Source: CAVOBC01 sp963693635
Lineage (GTDB): Bacteria; Pseudomonadota; Gammaproteobacteria; Pseudomonadales; Azotimanducaceae
Assembly: GCA_963693635.1 (NCBI GenBank)
Contig: CAVOBC010000014.1
Coordinates: forward strand, 1-26,986
Direction: 5' to 3'
Length of the DNA stretch: 26,986 nt
Shown: one piece after another, positions 7,753 to 15,932 of the stretch
How the letters are laid out: each line of letters starts with the position of its first letter
Position numbering within the stretch: position 1 is the first letter of the stretch
The notes under the pieces: model-generated
Told to the model about the DNA's origin: nothing
Seen by the model: only the letters and a program-made list of their open reading frames with translations
Database searches by the model: none
Translations under genes and position numbers: made by a program

Positions 7753-8100
7753 ATGTATGAGCGCCAGGTTGGCGAATACCGGGTTGTCGGGCTTGCGGTT
7801 GACGAACAGACGCGATGCGCTCACTGGTACAGTGAACGTGACGTCGTGGCCATGCGATTCGGTTGCTGCAGCACATTTTATCCGTGTCACAGTTGCCACG
7901 AAGCGTGTGCAAATCACCCGCCGACTGTATGGCCGTACGCGCGTCGAGACGAAGCGGCGGTTCTTTGCGGTGGGTGTGGTCATGCCATGACCGTTGAGTC
8001 CTACATCAACTGCGATTCACGCTGCCCGGCGTGCGCCATTGCATTCAATCCGGGTTGCGCCGCGCACTATCCACTTTATTTCGACCCGCTCTATCTTTAG
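7753..8100 (+). CDS. CHY-type zinc finger protein
   Basis: A 115-residue protein made almost entirely of a CHY zinc finger, the domain also found in yeast Hot13 and eukaryotic RCHY1/Pirh2. After a short N-terminal beta segment come RCAHW (Cys22, His24), FGCCSTFYPCHSCHEACANH with Cys45-His46, Cys48-His49, Cys52 and His55, then LCGGCG (Cys72, Cys75), INCDSRCPAC (Cys87, Cys91, Cys94) and NPGCAAHYPLYF (Cys102, His105). That is a complete set of ligands for three zinc ions. Small standalone versions occur widely in bacteria and archaea without an established role; Hot13 acts in zinc handling of small Tim proteins in mitochondria. It ends in TAG. The gene is in its own plus-strand unit, possibly with the short ORF just upstream. 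Confidence 0.9.
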   Translation: MYERQVGEYRVVGLAVDEQTRCAHWYSERDVVAMRFGCCSTFYPCHSCHEACANHPPTVWPYARRDEAAVLCGGCGHAMTVESYINCDSRCPACAIAFNPGCAAHYPLYFDPLYL

Positions 8101-8162
8101 CCCGCTCAATTTGGACGGGCGCTCTTCGTGATGCGGTTCTGACCAGCGTGCCTCGTCGTTGA

Positions 8163-8750
8163 TCAGCCTCCCTGGCGGGCAGCGCGGCGTTCTTCCCGGG
8201 CCTTGATCCGATCTTTCTCTTTGCGCTTGCGCTCTTTGGTGGCGATCTTTTGCAGTTTGCGTTTTGCTTTAGCTTCTTTCTTGCGCTCCTTGTCGAGCAC
8301 CTTCAACTCACCCGCGATTTGTTTGTTCGTCTTGCCAGCGAGGCGGCCGGCCTTGTATGCGGCTTCGCGAGCGGATTCTGCGTCGATTTCTTCCTGCGGC
8401 TGCGTGTAGATCGCGCACATCGTGACGTTGCGGTCGCAGCAGATTGCACGGTCAAGGTTCGCTTGTTTGGTGTAGCACTGAACCTTGCTCGCGGGTGAAC
8501 TGCGTGTCATCGCGTTGTACGCGTACCCCGCACTGACACATTGAAACGCGTCTTCGCGTGGCCGGGTCCGCGTCTTCCGGTCAGGTGCGATTATCTGGCG
8601 AGCGTCGAACCATTCACCGCGGATCATTCGGATCAGGTCTCTGCATGTGCCCATCTGATTGCTGCCGAGTTCAAATCCGGCCGCCGCTTTCGCCGGCGCG
8701 GGCGTCAATCCCATAAATACAGGTACCAGCAGCCAGGCAATAGGTCTCAT
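8163..8750 (-). CDS. Hypothetical secreted Cys-containing protein with a Lys/Arg-rich coiled tail
   Basis: I start this gene at ATG 8750, giving 195 residues. The sequence then opens with a clean signal peptide, MRPIAWLLVPVFMGLTPAPAKA, and GGGGGTG lies just ahead; the ORF extends further upstream only because it overlaps the reductase gene in another frame. The mature part has a globular region of about 90 residues with at least six cysteines (TCRDLI, FQCVSAGYAYNAM, QCY, ICCDRNVTMC), suited to disulfides in the periplasm. From about residue 125 to the end it becomes an Ala/Lys/Glu/Arg helix, probably a coiled coil. The ATG is two bases after the TGA of the reductase (TGACATG), so the pair is probably translationally coupled. 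I do not recognise the family and assign no function. Confidence 0.75.
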   Translation of the reverse strand: MRPIAWLLVPVFMGLTPAPAKAAAGFELGSNQMGTCRDLIRMIRGEWFDARQIIAPDRKTRTRPREDAFQCVSAGYAYNAMTRSSPASKVQCYTKQANLDRAICCDRNVTMCAIYTQPQEEIDAESAREAAYKAGRLAGKTNKQIAGELKVLDKERKKEAKAKRKLQKIATKERKRKEKDRIKAREERRAARQGG

Positions 8751-8751
8751 G

Positions 8752-9765
8752 TCACCCCCGGGTTTTAGCGTCGATTTTCCGGGCGAGGCCCTGTTTGTCC
8801 AGATCGTTCCAGAGTGCGTCCGGGATCGGCGCGGCAACGAGTTCCAGATTCGTCTCGAGTTCAGACGCGGAAATGACACCGGGGATGACCGCGGCAGTCA
8901 CCGGATGCCTGAGCGGGTATTGCAGCGCCGCGGCGCGTGGGTCGACGCCGTGGACATCGCACACCGCCTTGATGGCCTCGGCTTTTTGCCATCTGGTGTC
9001 GTCAACCGGTTTGTAATCGTATGTCGCACGGCGACGCTCACGGACAGCGAGGAGCCCTGAATTATAAGGACCACCGATGATCAGGGAGGTTTCGTTCTCA
9101 ATACACTTGGGAATGAGATGGTCGAGCGGATCTTGTTCCAGCAGCGTGAAGCGTCCGGCGAGCAGGAAGCAGTCGACCTTGAACAGATCCAGGACCTCGC
9201 TGCAGACCGCCGCCTCGTTAACCCCAAGACCGAATGCCCGAATGACGCCTTCCTCGCGCATGTCCGACAGTGCTTTTAAGGCGCCGTTGCGGGCTGTCGC
9301 AAAGACCTCGGGCTGGGCGTCGCCGTGGGTCCACACATCAATGTCGTGGCAAAGCAGGACGTCGATGCGAGATAGGCCCAGCCGGGACAGGCTCGCGTCG
9401 AATGATCGTCTGACCGCATCGTAGGAATAATCGTACTGAATCGAAAAGGGCTCCTCATCGCGCATGCCGGCGTAGCGGGTACCCTCATCCGCCGGAACCA
9501 GAAGCCGACCGATCTTGGTCGACAGGGCGAACGAGTCGCGATCAACCGTTTGCAGGAACCCGCCAACCCGTTTCTCGGAGAGACCGTGACCATAGAGTGG
9601 TGCGGTGTCGAAGTAACGGATGCCGGCATCGTATGCCTGGCGCAGAATCTTGTGCGCATCCGCGTCAGTAACGCGCCCACCGATTGCGCCGATCGGTGCG
9701 CCCCCGAAACCGAGTTCCGTTACCCGCACTCCCGACTTGCCCAATTCACGTAGTCCCAGTGCCAC
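8752..9765 (-). CDS. Aldo/keto reductase family protein (aldose dehydrogenase-like)
   Basis: A 337-residue NAD(P)-dependent oxidoreductase of the aldo/keto reductase TIM-barrel family, in overall pattern like D-threo-aldose 1-dehydrogenase or L-fucose dehydrogenase. The catalytic tetrad is complete: Asp53 and Tyr58 in RYFDTAPLYGHG, Lys84 in LSTKIG and His140 in LLCHDID. The C-terminal cofactor region contains HPVTAAVIPGVISASELETNLE. Translation starts with GTG at 9765, with GGAG about nine bases upstream. It is the first gene of a two-gene unit with the secreted protein 8163-8750 and is divergent from the D-aminoacylase gene over a 205-base gap. The real substrate is unknown; oxidation of sugar lactols or reduction of aldehydes are both possible. 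Confidence 0.92.
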   Translation of the reverse strand: MALGLRELGKSGVRVTELGFGGAPIGAIGGRVTDADAHKILRQAYDAGIRYFDTAPLYGHGLSEKRVGGFLQTVDRDSFALSTKIGRLLVPADEGTRYAGMRDEEPFSIQYDYSYDAVRRSFDASLSRLGLSRIDVLLCHDIDVWTHGDAQPEVFATARNGALKALSDMREEGVIRAFGLGVNEAAVCSEVLDLFKVDCFLLAGRFTLLEQDPLDHLIPKCIENETSLIIGGPYNSGLLAVRERRRATYDYKPVDDTRWQKAEAIKAVCDVHGVDPRAAALQYPLRHPVTAAVIPGVISASELETNLELVAAPIPDALWNDLDKQGLARKIDAKTRG

Positions 9766-9970
9766 GAGGTTGCTCTCCGCGAAACGTTGAATCTGGCACA
9801 GTACCGGGATGCCCGCTCACAATCCAGACGGCCAGCGAGGCAGATGGGGACGCGAATCGCCTGCGTTTGTCAGGTATTTGGGCTAGGGTGGCGGAACCAT
9901 TTAATCGTTGGCCTGACGGGCGGCGCATAGCGCGTGACGATGTCTCGACTGACTCAAAACGGGGTAGCTG

Positions 9971-11662
9971 ATGCTGGATCTCAAAATTACCAATGCCAGA
10001 ATTGTCGACGGTACCGGTGATGAACCATTCATGGGTTCAGTCGGAGTCAAAGACGGCGTGATCGTTGCAGTCGCCCCAGCAGGCGAGGCCAACGATCTGC
10101 CGGGTCGGGCACACCGCGAAATCGATGCCGCCGGTCACCTCCTGACACCCGGATTCGTCGACATCCACACGCATTACGACGGCCAGGTTTGCTGGGACAA
10201 GCAGCTTACGCCGAGTTCCTGGCATGGCGTGACCACCGTTGTCATGGGCAATTGCGGCGTTGGATTCGCGCCGGTGCGTCCTGGTGACGAGGGTGAACTG
10301 GTCTCATTAATGGAGAGTGTCGAGGACATCCCAGGTTCAGCGCTGCACGAGGGAATGGATTGGGGTTGGGAATCCTTCGCAGAGTACCTGGATTCGATCG
10401 ATACGCCGTACGCGATTGACGTAGGCACCCAGGTGCCCCACGTTGCGATCAGGCGCTATGTGATGGGAGACCGGTGCTATGACGACGCGACCACGAACGA
10501 TGTTGCCCAGATGCAGTCATTGACTCGTGATGCACTCGTTGCGGGCGCACTCGGCTTCACGACTTCACGTTTTTACGGCCATGTTGATCGACAGGGCAAC
10601 GTCGTGCCGGGAACCCACGCCAGTGCCGACGAGATGATGGCGATTGCCGATGCGTTTTCCGGGCTGGACTATGGAACCATCGAGATGGTCTCGGATCGCC
10701 TGGGCGATGAGGACGAGCTTGCCTGGATTGAGAAGGTGGCGCGCGATACCGGTCGAACCATTACGCCGTTGTCGGGTCCCGGCCGCCCAGAGCTTTGGCA
10801 ACTCGCCGATCGGTTGAACAAAGAGGGGTTGAGTCTGCGGCCGCAGGTTGGTGCACGCCCGGCGTCCATCCTGATGAGCCTCGAGGGCACGATCAATCCG
10901 ATGAAGATCTATCCGACCTATCGTGAGTTCATGGGGCTGCCGATCTCCGAGCAGATTCTTCGGTTGCAGGATCAAGCGGTGCGCGAGCGCATCAAGGCGG
11001 ATGAGCCGATCGTCTATCGCAACGCCGACGCTCGTCGCTTTACGAGCAGCTTTGGCGAGATGTTCCCGCTGGACGACGCGCTTACATACGAGCCTTCTTA
11101 CTCAGACAGCATTCAGGGCATCGCAGAGTCGAGCGGACGACATCATCTTGATGTGTTGATGGATGCCATGATCGAGCGACGGTCAGTCATCTTCTTTTTC
11201 GGCGGCTATCCCGGCAATCTCGACAGCCAGTTTGCGGCGATCAAGAATGCCAGCAGCGTCTTTGGATTATCAGATGGTGGTGCACACTGCGGGGTATTGT
11301 GCGACGCGAGTGTACCGACCTACATGCTGTGTTATGCGACGCGTGACCGCGCGATCGGTGAGAAGTTGTCCCTGCCACTTGTCGTTCACAAGATGACGCA
11401 AGGTTCCGCGCAGGTCTATTCTTTGCATGACCGGGGTGTGATTCGTGAAGGGTACAGGGCGGACCTGAACCTGATCGACTACGAGCATCTCGCGCTGCAC
11501 CAGCCCGAGATGGTCTACGACCTGCCCATGAATGGCAGGCGTCTCGTGCAAAAAGCTGACGGGTACCTGGCAACGATCAGTCATGGCGAGGTTACCCACG
11601 AGCGGGGCGAATTCACGGGTGCGATGCCTGGTCGGCTGATTCGTGGGGGGCAACAGCGATAG
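9971..11662 (+). CDS. N-acyl-D-amino-acid deacylase family amidohydrolase
   Basis: A 563-residue cytoplasmic member of the amidohydrolase superfamily, closest in pattern to D-aminoacylase, which removes the acyl group from N-acyl-D-amino acids. The N-terminal beta-sandwich strand LKITNARIVDGTGDEP leads into the metal site: His66-x-His68 in GFVDIHTHYDGQ and Cys95 in VMGNCGVGFAPVRP, the cysteine being the bridging metal ligand typical of D-aminoacylases. The late Asp of GLSDGGAHCGVLCD is the general base, and the C-terminal strands RADLNLIDYE and NGRRLVQKADGYLATISHGE close the sandwich. Many environmental proteins with this architecture act on other amides or lactones, so the exact substrate is open. 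The ATG is preceded by GGGGT about six bases away. It ends in TAG and has its own divergent promoter region. Confidence 0.9.
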   Translation: MLDLKITNARIVDGTGDEPFMGSVGVKDGVIVAVAPAGEANDLPGRAHREIDAAGHLLTPGFVDIHTHYDGQVCWDKQLTPSSWHGVTTVVMGNCGVGFAPVRPGDEGELVSLMESVEDIPGSALHEGMDWGWESFAEYLDSIDTPYAIDVGTQVPHVAIRRYVMGDRCYDDATTNDVAQMQSLTRDALVAGALGFTTSRFYGHVDRQGNVVPGTHASADEMMAIADAFSGLDYGTIEMVSDRLGDEDELAWIEKVARDTGRTITPLSGPGRPELWQLADRLNKEGLSLRPQVGARPASILMSLEGTINPMKIYPTYREFMGLPISEQILRLQDQAVRERIKADEPIVYRNADARRFTSSFGEMFPLDDALTYEPSYSDSIQGIAESSGRHHLDVLMDAMIERRSVIFFFGGYPGNLDSQFAAIKNASSVFGLSDGGAHCGVLCDASVPTYMLCYATRDRAIGEKLSLPLVVHKMTQGSAQVYSLHDRGVIREGYRADLNLIDYEHLALHQPEMVYDLPMNGRRLVQKADGYLATISHGEVTHERGEFTGAMPGRLIRGGQQR

Positions 11663-11699
11663 TCGCGCATTCTGTCCATCGTTTTGGCATCATGGTGAG

Positions 11700-11765
11700 A
11701 TCACTAAAACATTATGCTCTGTCAGGCCGAAAGTTACATGTGGATGACACGCCGGTAGCCGCGCC
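11700..11765 (+). pseudogene. IS66 transposase fragment, plus orientation
   Basis: A plus-strand frame reads HYALSGRKLHVDDTPVAAPA, which matches the segment of IS66-family TnpC transposases just before and including the first catalytic Asp (typical form VLAGRKLHADDTPVPVLAPG). Homology stops abruptly on both sides. It is only about 20 codons long and lies head-to-head with the larger minus-strand IS66 remnant, so it is the relic of a separate copy or of an inversion. Confidence 0.6.
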
Positions 11766-12058
11766 TGCGAGATACGGTTCTTGGCGTGCTTTGTTGTTCC
11801 GGAGGTTTCGGCAACGGGCGGACCAATCGGCTGGACACCGTCGCGTATCCACTCGAGCTGGTCGCCGGGGCGCAGCTCAGGATGTGCAGGTTTTCTCGCC
11901 GAACCGGGCTGCAATTTGGATCATGGGTTCCAACCAGACGAGGTCGTAGGGCGCCGTCCTGGACCCCCGCAGTCGTTTGCGCGGGCTGTCACCCTGGGCG
12001 CGAACAGGCCGAATCGCTCTCCAAACTGTGGTTGCCGGGGCCATGTAGCACCCCATTA
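11766..12058 (-). pseudogene. Remnant possibly encoding an N-terminal helix-turn-helix protein
   Basis: On the minus strand, around 11985-11760, one frame reads SGWNP-type sequence and another reads PYDLVWLEPMIQIAARFGE followed, after a frame change, by SSGYATVSSRLVRPLPKPPEQQ. This resembles a small family of bacterial hypothetical proteins whose start is a helix-turn-helix with the pattern LYDLVWSEPM...VALRKICxxxxIPTPPRGYWA...LP. The recognition helix appears deleted or shifted. The match is from memory and partial, and no open frame covers it all. Confidence 0.3.
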
Positions 12059-12710
12059 CAGGTGATGGAACCTGGCATAGGCATCCACTTGCTGGATGCC
12101 CTGGAAGTCTTTCAGCTGCTCGCCGGGACGGCTGCGCTTGCGATCCGGCGTGTACTGGAACGATACAGCGGGCGGTGTCGTCTCCCCGGCGGCGCGGTCA
12201 TCCGTTTAACTTGCGGCCTGCCAGTACATGACGCTGCAGCGCGTCGTCGAACGGTGCCAACAGCCGACTCAGCTGGCCGATCCAGCCCGCCATCGTCGAG
12301 CGCTCTAACTCGACTCCTTCAAGCGTGTAGATCTCCGATTGCCGACACAGCGGCAGGTGATCGGCGTACGTTGATACCAGCACATGGATCCGGATGACCT
12401 TGAAGAGCGCTCGCACATGTTCCAACCTTTCCCGCGCGTCGGTCCCGATCTCGGTGAGATCACCGCACAGGCATCACAGTGACACGGATCAATCAGGGTG
12501 ACCGTCTCGCGCGGTAGGTTTTCAGGCGGCGGGCGGCGTTTTCGCTGGCGTTTTTCCGGTGATGCCTTTCGGGTGTGCCAGTCTGCCGGCTGGTCAATCG
12601 CGCTCGGTCTCCAGTTCCTCCAGCCGCAACCCGAGTTGGACGGTTTGCTTTTTCAAGCTTCTCGGATGGGCGTCCCGAATTTCACGCGTTTGAGCTGTAG
12701 GAACGGCTCG
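12059..12710 (-). pseudogene. IS66 family transposase (TnpC), degraded
   Basis: Pieces of an IS66 TnpC appear in correct order on the minus strand but in several frames. From upstream to downstream they read SEKLEKQTVQLGLRLEELET (leucine-rich N-terminal segment), PENLPRETVTLIDPCHCDAC (zinc-binding region), GDLTEIGTDARERLEHVRALFKVI, then STYADHLPLCRQSEIYTLEG and VELERSTMAGWIG with LLAPF...ALQRHVLAGRKL, and finally DDRAAGETTPPAVSFQYTPDRK with DFQGIQQVDAYARFHHL. Two internal blocks are absent: about 40 residues between FKVIRIHV and the KYADHLPLY region, and about 30 residues containing the first catalytic Asp (HADDTPV). The C-terminal catalytic part beyond DAYARF is also missing. No tnpA, tnpB or terminal repeats were seen. 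This is a dead element that cannot transpose. Confidence 0.8.
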
Positions 12711-12775
12711 GGCGCGCCGCTAACGGACTGGAACTAACGCATCTGGTGCGCGATCCCGATCAGATCGGCGGGATG

Positions 12776-13387
12776 CTAGCAGATGTGAGTCGCACCTGCG
12801 GCTTCGTGCTCGGCGCGGTCGCCGAACCCCCACAAGACGCCGATGCTGGCAACGCCGTTGGCGGCCGCGCCCCGGATGTCGAGGTTACGATCGCCAATCA
12901 TGATGGTTCTGCCCGGGTGTAGTGATTCGTTGGCGATCGCGTCGGCGATGAGTCCCGCCTTGTCCGCGTGGCGTCCGTCCGGGCGGCTGCCGTAGACAAC
13001 CTCAAAGTTTGCAAGCAGGCCGAAGTGATCGAGAATCTGCTCCGAGAAATGCGTCGGCTTTGACGTGACGACGAACAACCGAGAGTGCTCGCCCAACGCA
13101 GTAAGGGTCTGCGGAATCTCCGGGTAGGCGACATTGTCGTACATCCCCGACTCGCTGAATTGTTTCTGATAGAGGCGAACAGCGGCTTCGACGCGGTCGT
13201 CGCCCGGGTCGGTCAAAAGATCTCGAAAAGAATCCCGAAGTGGCGGCCCGATCACGATACCCGGATCAGGCATGACATCGTCGTCGCCCAGCGAATCACG
13301 GGCGAACCGGAAGCAGCCGATGATTCCTGCTTCCGGGTCGGTCAATGTGCCGTCGAGATCGAAGAGCAGGTTGTCGATTGCGGACAT
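12776..13387 (-). CDS. HAD superfamily phosphatase (phosphoglycolate phosphatase-like), 3' end cut by TAG
   Basis: A 203-residue haloacid dehalogenase-like hydrolase of the Gph/PpaX group, which dephosphorylates small phosphate monoesters such as 2-phosphoglycolate through an aspartyl-phosphate. Motif I is LLFDLDGTLTDPEAG (nucleophile Asp10, acid/base Asp12), motif II is the Thr/Ser of FVVTSKPTHF, motif III the Lys of HADKAGLI, and motif IV IMIGDRNLDIRGAAANG. The frame stops at TAG 12776-12778 after GATHIC, but the same frame goes on with HPADLIGIAHQMR to another TAG at 12734. Family members normally end with such a segment (GAD...SPAELxxL), so a CAG to TAG change has probably trimmed 14 residues. 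Core catalytic parts are intact and activity may survive. The gene follows the PhyH gene by 26 bases. Confidence 0.88.
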   Translation of the reverse strand: MSAIDNLLFDLDGTLTDPEAGIIGCFRFARDSLGDDDVMPDPGIVIGPPLRDSFRDLLTDPGDDRVEAAVRLYQKQFSESGMYDNVAYPEIPQTLTALGEHSRLFVVTSKPTHFSEQILDHFGLLANFEVVYGSRPDGRHADKAGLIADAIANESLHPGRTIMIGDRNLDIRGAAANGVASIGVLWGFGDRAEHEAAGATHIC

Positions 13388-13413
13388 CGCGTTCCTGGCA
13401 TTGCAGAACGTGG

Positions 13414-14490
13414 CTACTGGGCGGCTTTCAACGGGACGATCCGGTCACGCAGCCCGGGCCACTCGTGCCAGATGTTGCAGAGTGCATCTGGATAGACGAC
13501 CTCGTTTCCGGGTGGCCGGCTCTCTGGTCGAATGCGGAAGTACACCATTATTCTGGGTTCATCGTTGTCGACGAGCGTCGCGCAGTGCGGAACGGCGTGC
13601 AGGGCAAGCACGGCATCGCCGGGCGCGAGATCAACGTAGGTTGGCCGGGGCCACACCCGACCGTCCGGCGTGCGGGCTGCGTCGTTGGCAAACGCCTCCC
13701 GAATTGCCTCGGGATAGTGTCGGAGGCCCGCGCCGTTTGGCGCTTCGTTATACACGCGCGGCCAATCCGGCCCGTCTGGACCGAGCGGCCCGCCAAGTTC
13801 ACGCTGACGCCGAAAGAACGCCTCGAAGTGGTGGTGCGCGCCTGCCAGGAGGCCGAGATTGCCAATCCCTTCGGCCCGCTGATCAGACAGCGCGACACCA
13901 AGCAGTGCCGTAAAGTTGGCGATATTTGAATTGTGCTCGGGGTAGGTGCGGGGTGCGCTATTGGTGCCAGGGTTTTGCTCCCACTTGCTACGCTGCGCCG
14001 GGGTCATGGGCACGTCGACACGCTGGTGCGTGCCGTTGTGGCCGTTCCAGAGGCCATCGAGATGTCCGTGCCAGCCGTGAAAAGGCGTGTCGATATCGGG
14101 ATAGCCAGATTCGTTGACGTGCTCCCCGGGCTCGGTGGGAAACGTTGTCGCGAGCTGCGCTCCCCGGGGCGACACGGCCGGCCCGCCGAGCGCACTCTCA
14201 ATGAGCGGCCGCAGCGGGGTGTCGCTGAAGAGCCTGAGAATCCGTTCATCTTCGCCTGTGCGGGCGGTGTCCATGATTGCCTGCCGGGACGACTCGTCGT
14301 CTGCGCCTCGGGCGACAGCGAGGGCTGCGCCGCGTGCCTTGCCGATGGCCTCGAAGTTGGCTCGGCGTGCGGCCCTCACCTTGTGTTCCGGGACGACGTT
14401 GCGAAAAATCACGAAGCCGTCGCGGTAAAGACGCTCGACCTCCTCGTCGCTGAAGGTGTTTCGCACGTCGACATCCCTTGACGGTGTCAT
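13414..14490 (-). CDS. Phytanoyl-CoA dioxygenase (PhyH) family protein
   Basis: A 358-residue member of the PhyH family of Fe(II)/2-oxoglutarate-dependent oxygenases, cupin-fold enzymes that hydroxylate or otherwise oxidise small molecules. I start at ATG 14490 because GGAGAG lies five bases upstream and family sequence begins soon after (FSDEEVERLYRDGFVIFRNV). The iron ligands are likely His143 and Asp145 in GWHGHLDG and a distal His at 298 or 302 in LALHAVPHCATL; Arg313 in EPRIMVYFRIRP should bind 2-oxoglutarate. The insert between the HxD motif and the distal His is long, as in environmental PhyH homologues. It is downstream of caiB on the same strand (41 bases apart) and upstream of the HAD gene, so these three probably form one operon. 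The substrate is unknown. Confidence 0.9.
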   Translation of the reverse strand: MTPSRDVDVRNTFSDEEVERLYRDGFVIFRNVVPEHKVRAARRANFEAIGKARGAALAVARGADDESSRQAIMDTARTGEDERILRLFSDTPLRPLIESALGGPAVSPRGAQLATTFPTEPGEHVNESGYPDIDTPFHGWHGHLDGLWNGHNGTHQRVDVPMTPAQRSKWEQNPGTNSAPRTYPEHNSNIANFTALLGVALSDQRAEGIGNLGLLAGAHHHFEAFFRRQRELGGPLGPDGPDWPRVYNEAPNGAGLRHYPEAIREAFANDAARTPDGRVWPRPTYVDLAPGDAVLALHAVPHCATLVDNDEPRIMVYFRIRPESRPPGNEVVYPDALCNIWHEWPGLRDRIVPLKAAQ

Positions 14491-14531
14491 CGCTCTCTCC
14501 GTATGGTCACTGAGATGGTTGTTTCGGGTTT

Positions 14532-15716
14532 TCAGATCACCTGGGTTGTGCGCAGGTCTTGAAGGTCCGCGTCGTCGAGCCCCAGCCACGCACCGTAGAC
14601 TGCGTCGTTGTCCGCACCGGGTTCGGGATAGAACTCGACCTCGCCGTAATCATACTCGGAGAAACGCATCGGGCTGTTGGGCAGGACGATTTCGCCCATG
14701 TCGGGATGGTCCATCCAGTTCAGCATGCCGCGTTCGTGCAGATGCGGGTTGGTGCGGGACTGCTCGATGTTGCGGATGGGGGCGACCGCGACACGTGCCT
14801 CGCGCATCGTGGCGAACGCATCATCCAGCGTTCGCGCGCGGGTCCAGTCGCTGATCATCGTGTTCACCTCCTCTTCGCGCTTCTTGCGCAACATCGCGGT
14901 GCCGAAGTCCGGGTCATCAACCAGATCCTCGCGGCCGACGACGGCGAGGATGTTGCGCCAGTGATTCTCAGACACGCAGATCAGCGCCAGCCAGCCGTCC
15001 TTGCATTCGTAGCGGCTGTACGGGCATGCGCCTGCCGGTGAACGCGCGCTATTGCGCACCGGAATCTCGCCGGTTGCGTGGTAGGCCGTCAGTTCGGAGC
15101 AGAGTGTGAAGTACATGGTCTCGAGCATGGAGATCTCGACCCGTGTACCTTTGCCAGTGCGTCCCCGACCGACGAGGGCCGCCAGGGTCCCGGCATACAT
15201 GTGTACCCCGCCCATCAGATCGCAGGGCGCGCCGCCCGCCCGCGTCGGTGGCCGGTCGGCGTCGCCAGTCACGCTCATGATGCCGGAGGCGGCCTGGATG
15301 GTGTGGTCCATCGCGAGCAGGTCCCGGTCCGGTCCCGTCAGGCCGTAGCCCGTGCCCGTAACGTAGACGAGCGATGGGTTAATTTCGTGCAGGGACTCCC
15401 AGCCGAGGCCGAGTCGGTCCATCGTTCCCACCGCAAAGTTCTCGAGCAGGACGTCGGCCTTACGCACAAGATCTCGGAGGAGGGCCTTGCCGTCCTCTTT
15501 TTTGAGATCGAGCGTCACACTTTTCTTGTTCGAATTGAGCATCGCGAAGGACATCGGCGTTTTGCTGCCGCCGTGTCCACGGGTGCGCTCGCCAGAAAGT
15601 GGCTCCACCTTGATGACTTCGGCGCCGGCGGTCGCCATCAGGAATGCGGCGTAGGGGCCCTGGTAGATCTGGGTCAGATCGACGACGCGGATGCCGTCGA
15701 GGGGTTTGCCCAACAT
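14532..15716 (-). CDS. CaiB/BaiF (family III) CoA-transferase
   Basis: A 394-residue family III CoA-transferase, which moves CoA from an acyl-CoA donor to a carboxylic acid through an aspartyl intermediate and works as an interlocked dimer in the cytoplasm. I choose ATG 15716 because AAGGAG lies six bases upstream and MLGKPLDGIRVVDLTQIYQGP is the classic N-terminus; the longer open frame upstream is chance and overlaps a divergent gene. Other signatures are AGAEVIKVEPLSGERTR, NSNKKSVTLDLK, ADVLLENFAVGTMDRLGLG and APCDLMGGVHMYAGTLAAL, where Asp166 corresponds to the catalytic Asp. The C-terminus (NPHLHERGMLNWMDHPDMGE) is complete. It leads the unit caiB-phyH-HAD and is divergent from the dehydrogenase-like gene, so a carboxylic acid substrate may be activated here before oxidation; that pathway is inference. 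Confidence 0.93.
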   Translation of the reverse strand: MLGKPLDGIRVVDLTQIYQGPYAAFLMATAGAEVIKVEPLSGERTRGHGGSKTPMSFAMLNSNKKSVTLDLKKEDGKALLRDLVRKADVLLENFAVGTMDRLGLGWESLHEINPSLVYVTGTGYGLTGPDRDLLAMDHTIQAASGIMSVTGDADRPPTRAGGAPCDLMGGVHMYAGTLAALVGRGRTGKGTRVEISMLETMYFTLCSELTAYHATGEIPVRNSARSPAGACPYSRYECKDGWLALICVSENHWRNILAVVGREDLVDDPDFGTAMLRKKREEEVNTMISDWTRARTLDDAFATMREARVAVAPIRNIEQSRTNPHLHERGMLNWMDHPDMGEIVLPNSPMRFSEYDYGEVEFYPEPGADNDAVYGAWLGLDDADLQDLRTTQVI

Positions 15717-15932
15717 AGGGTCTCCTTGCGATTTGATGTAGGTGTGGTCGGTTGCCGGAGTCCTGGGCGACGCCGTGCGGGGACTGTAGCAAAGGCACGT
15801 GGTTGATCTCCAGCGCGACACGCGTCTGTCGATCCTGAACATATCGCGACCGTCGCGTACCATGCCCGCGATGTTGAGGGAACGATGCCGAGGCGCACGA
15901 TGTGAGAGGCGTTTTAACTTTGGGGCGAGCAC
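15717..15932. promoter_or_regulatory. Divergent intergenic region between caiB and the dehydrogenase-like gene
   Basis: These 216 bases must hold the start signals for the caiB unit (minus) and the 15933-16790 gene (plus). The only well-defined elements are the ribosome binding sites at each edge (AAGGAG for caiB; GGGGCGAG for the plus gene). I see no clear sigma-70 promoter pair and no strong inverted repeat that would mark an operator. Confidence 0.4.

Noticed and set aside
8100..8120. Inverted repeat GCCCG/CGGGC after the CHY gene as a terminator
   Set aside because: The stem is only five bases, the loop is eleven, and no T tract follows.
15078..15806. 242-codon plus-strand open frame opposite caiB
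   Set aside because: It is antisense to caiB, which has a full domain pattern and a strong ribosome binding site.
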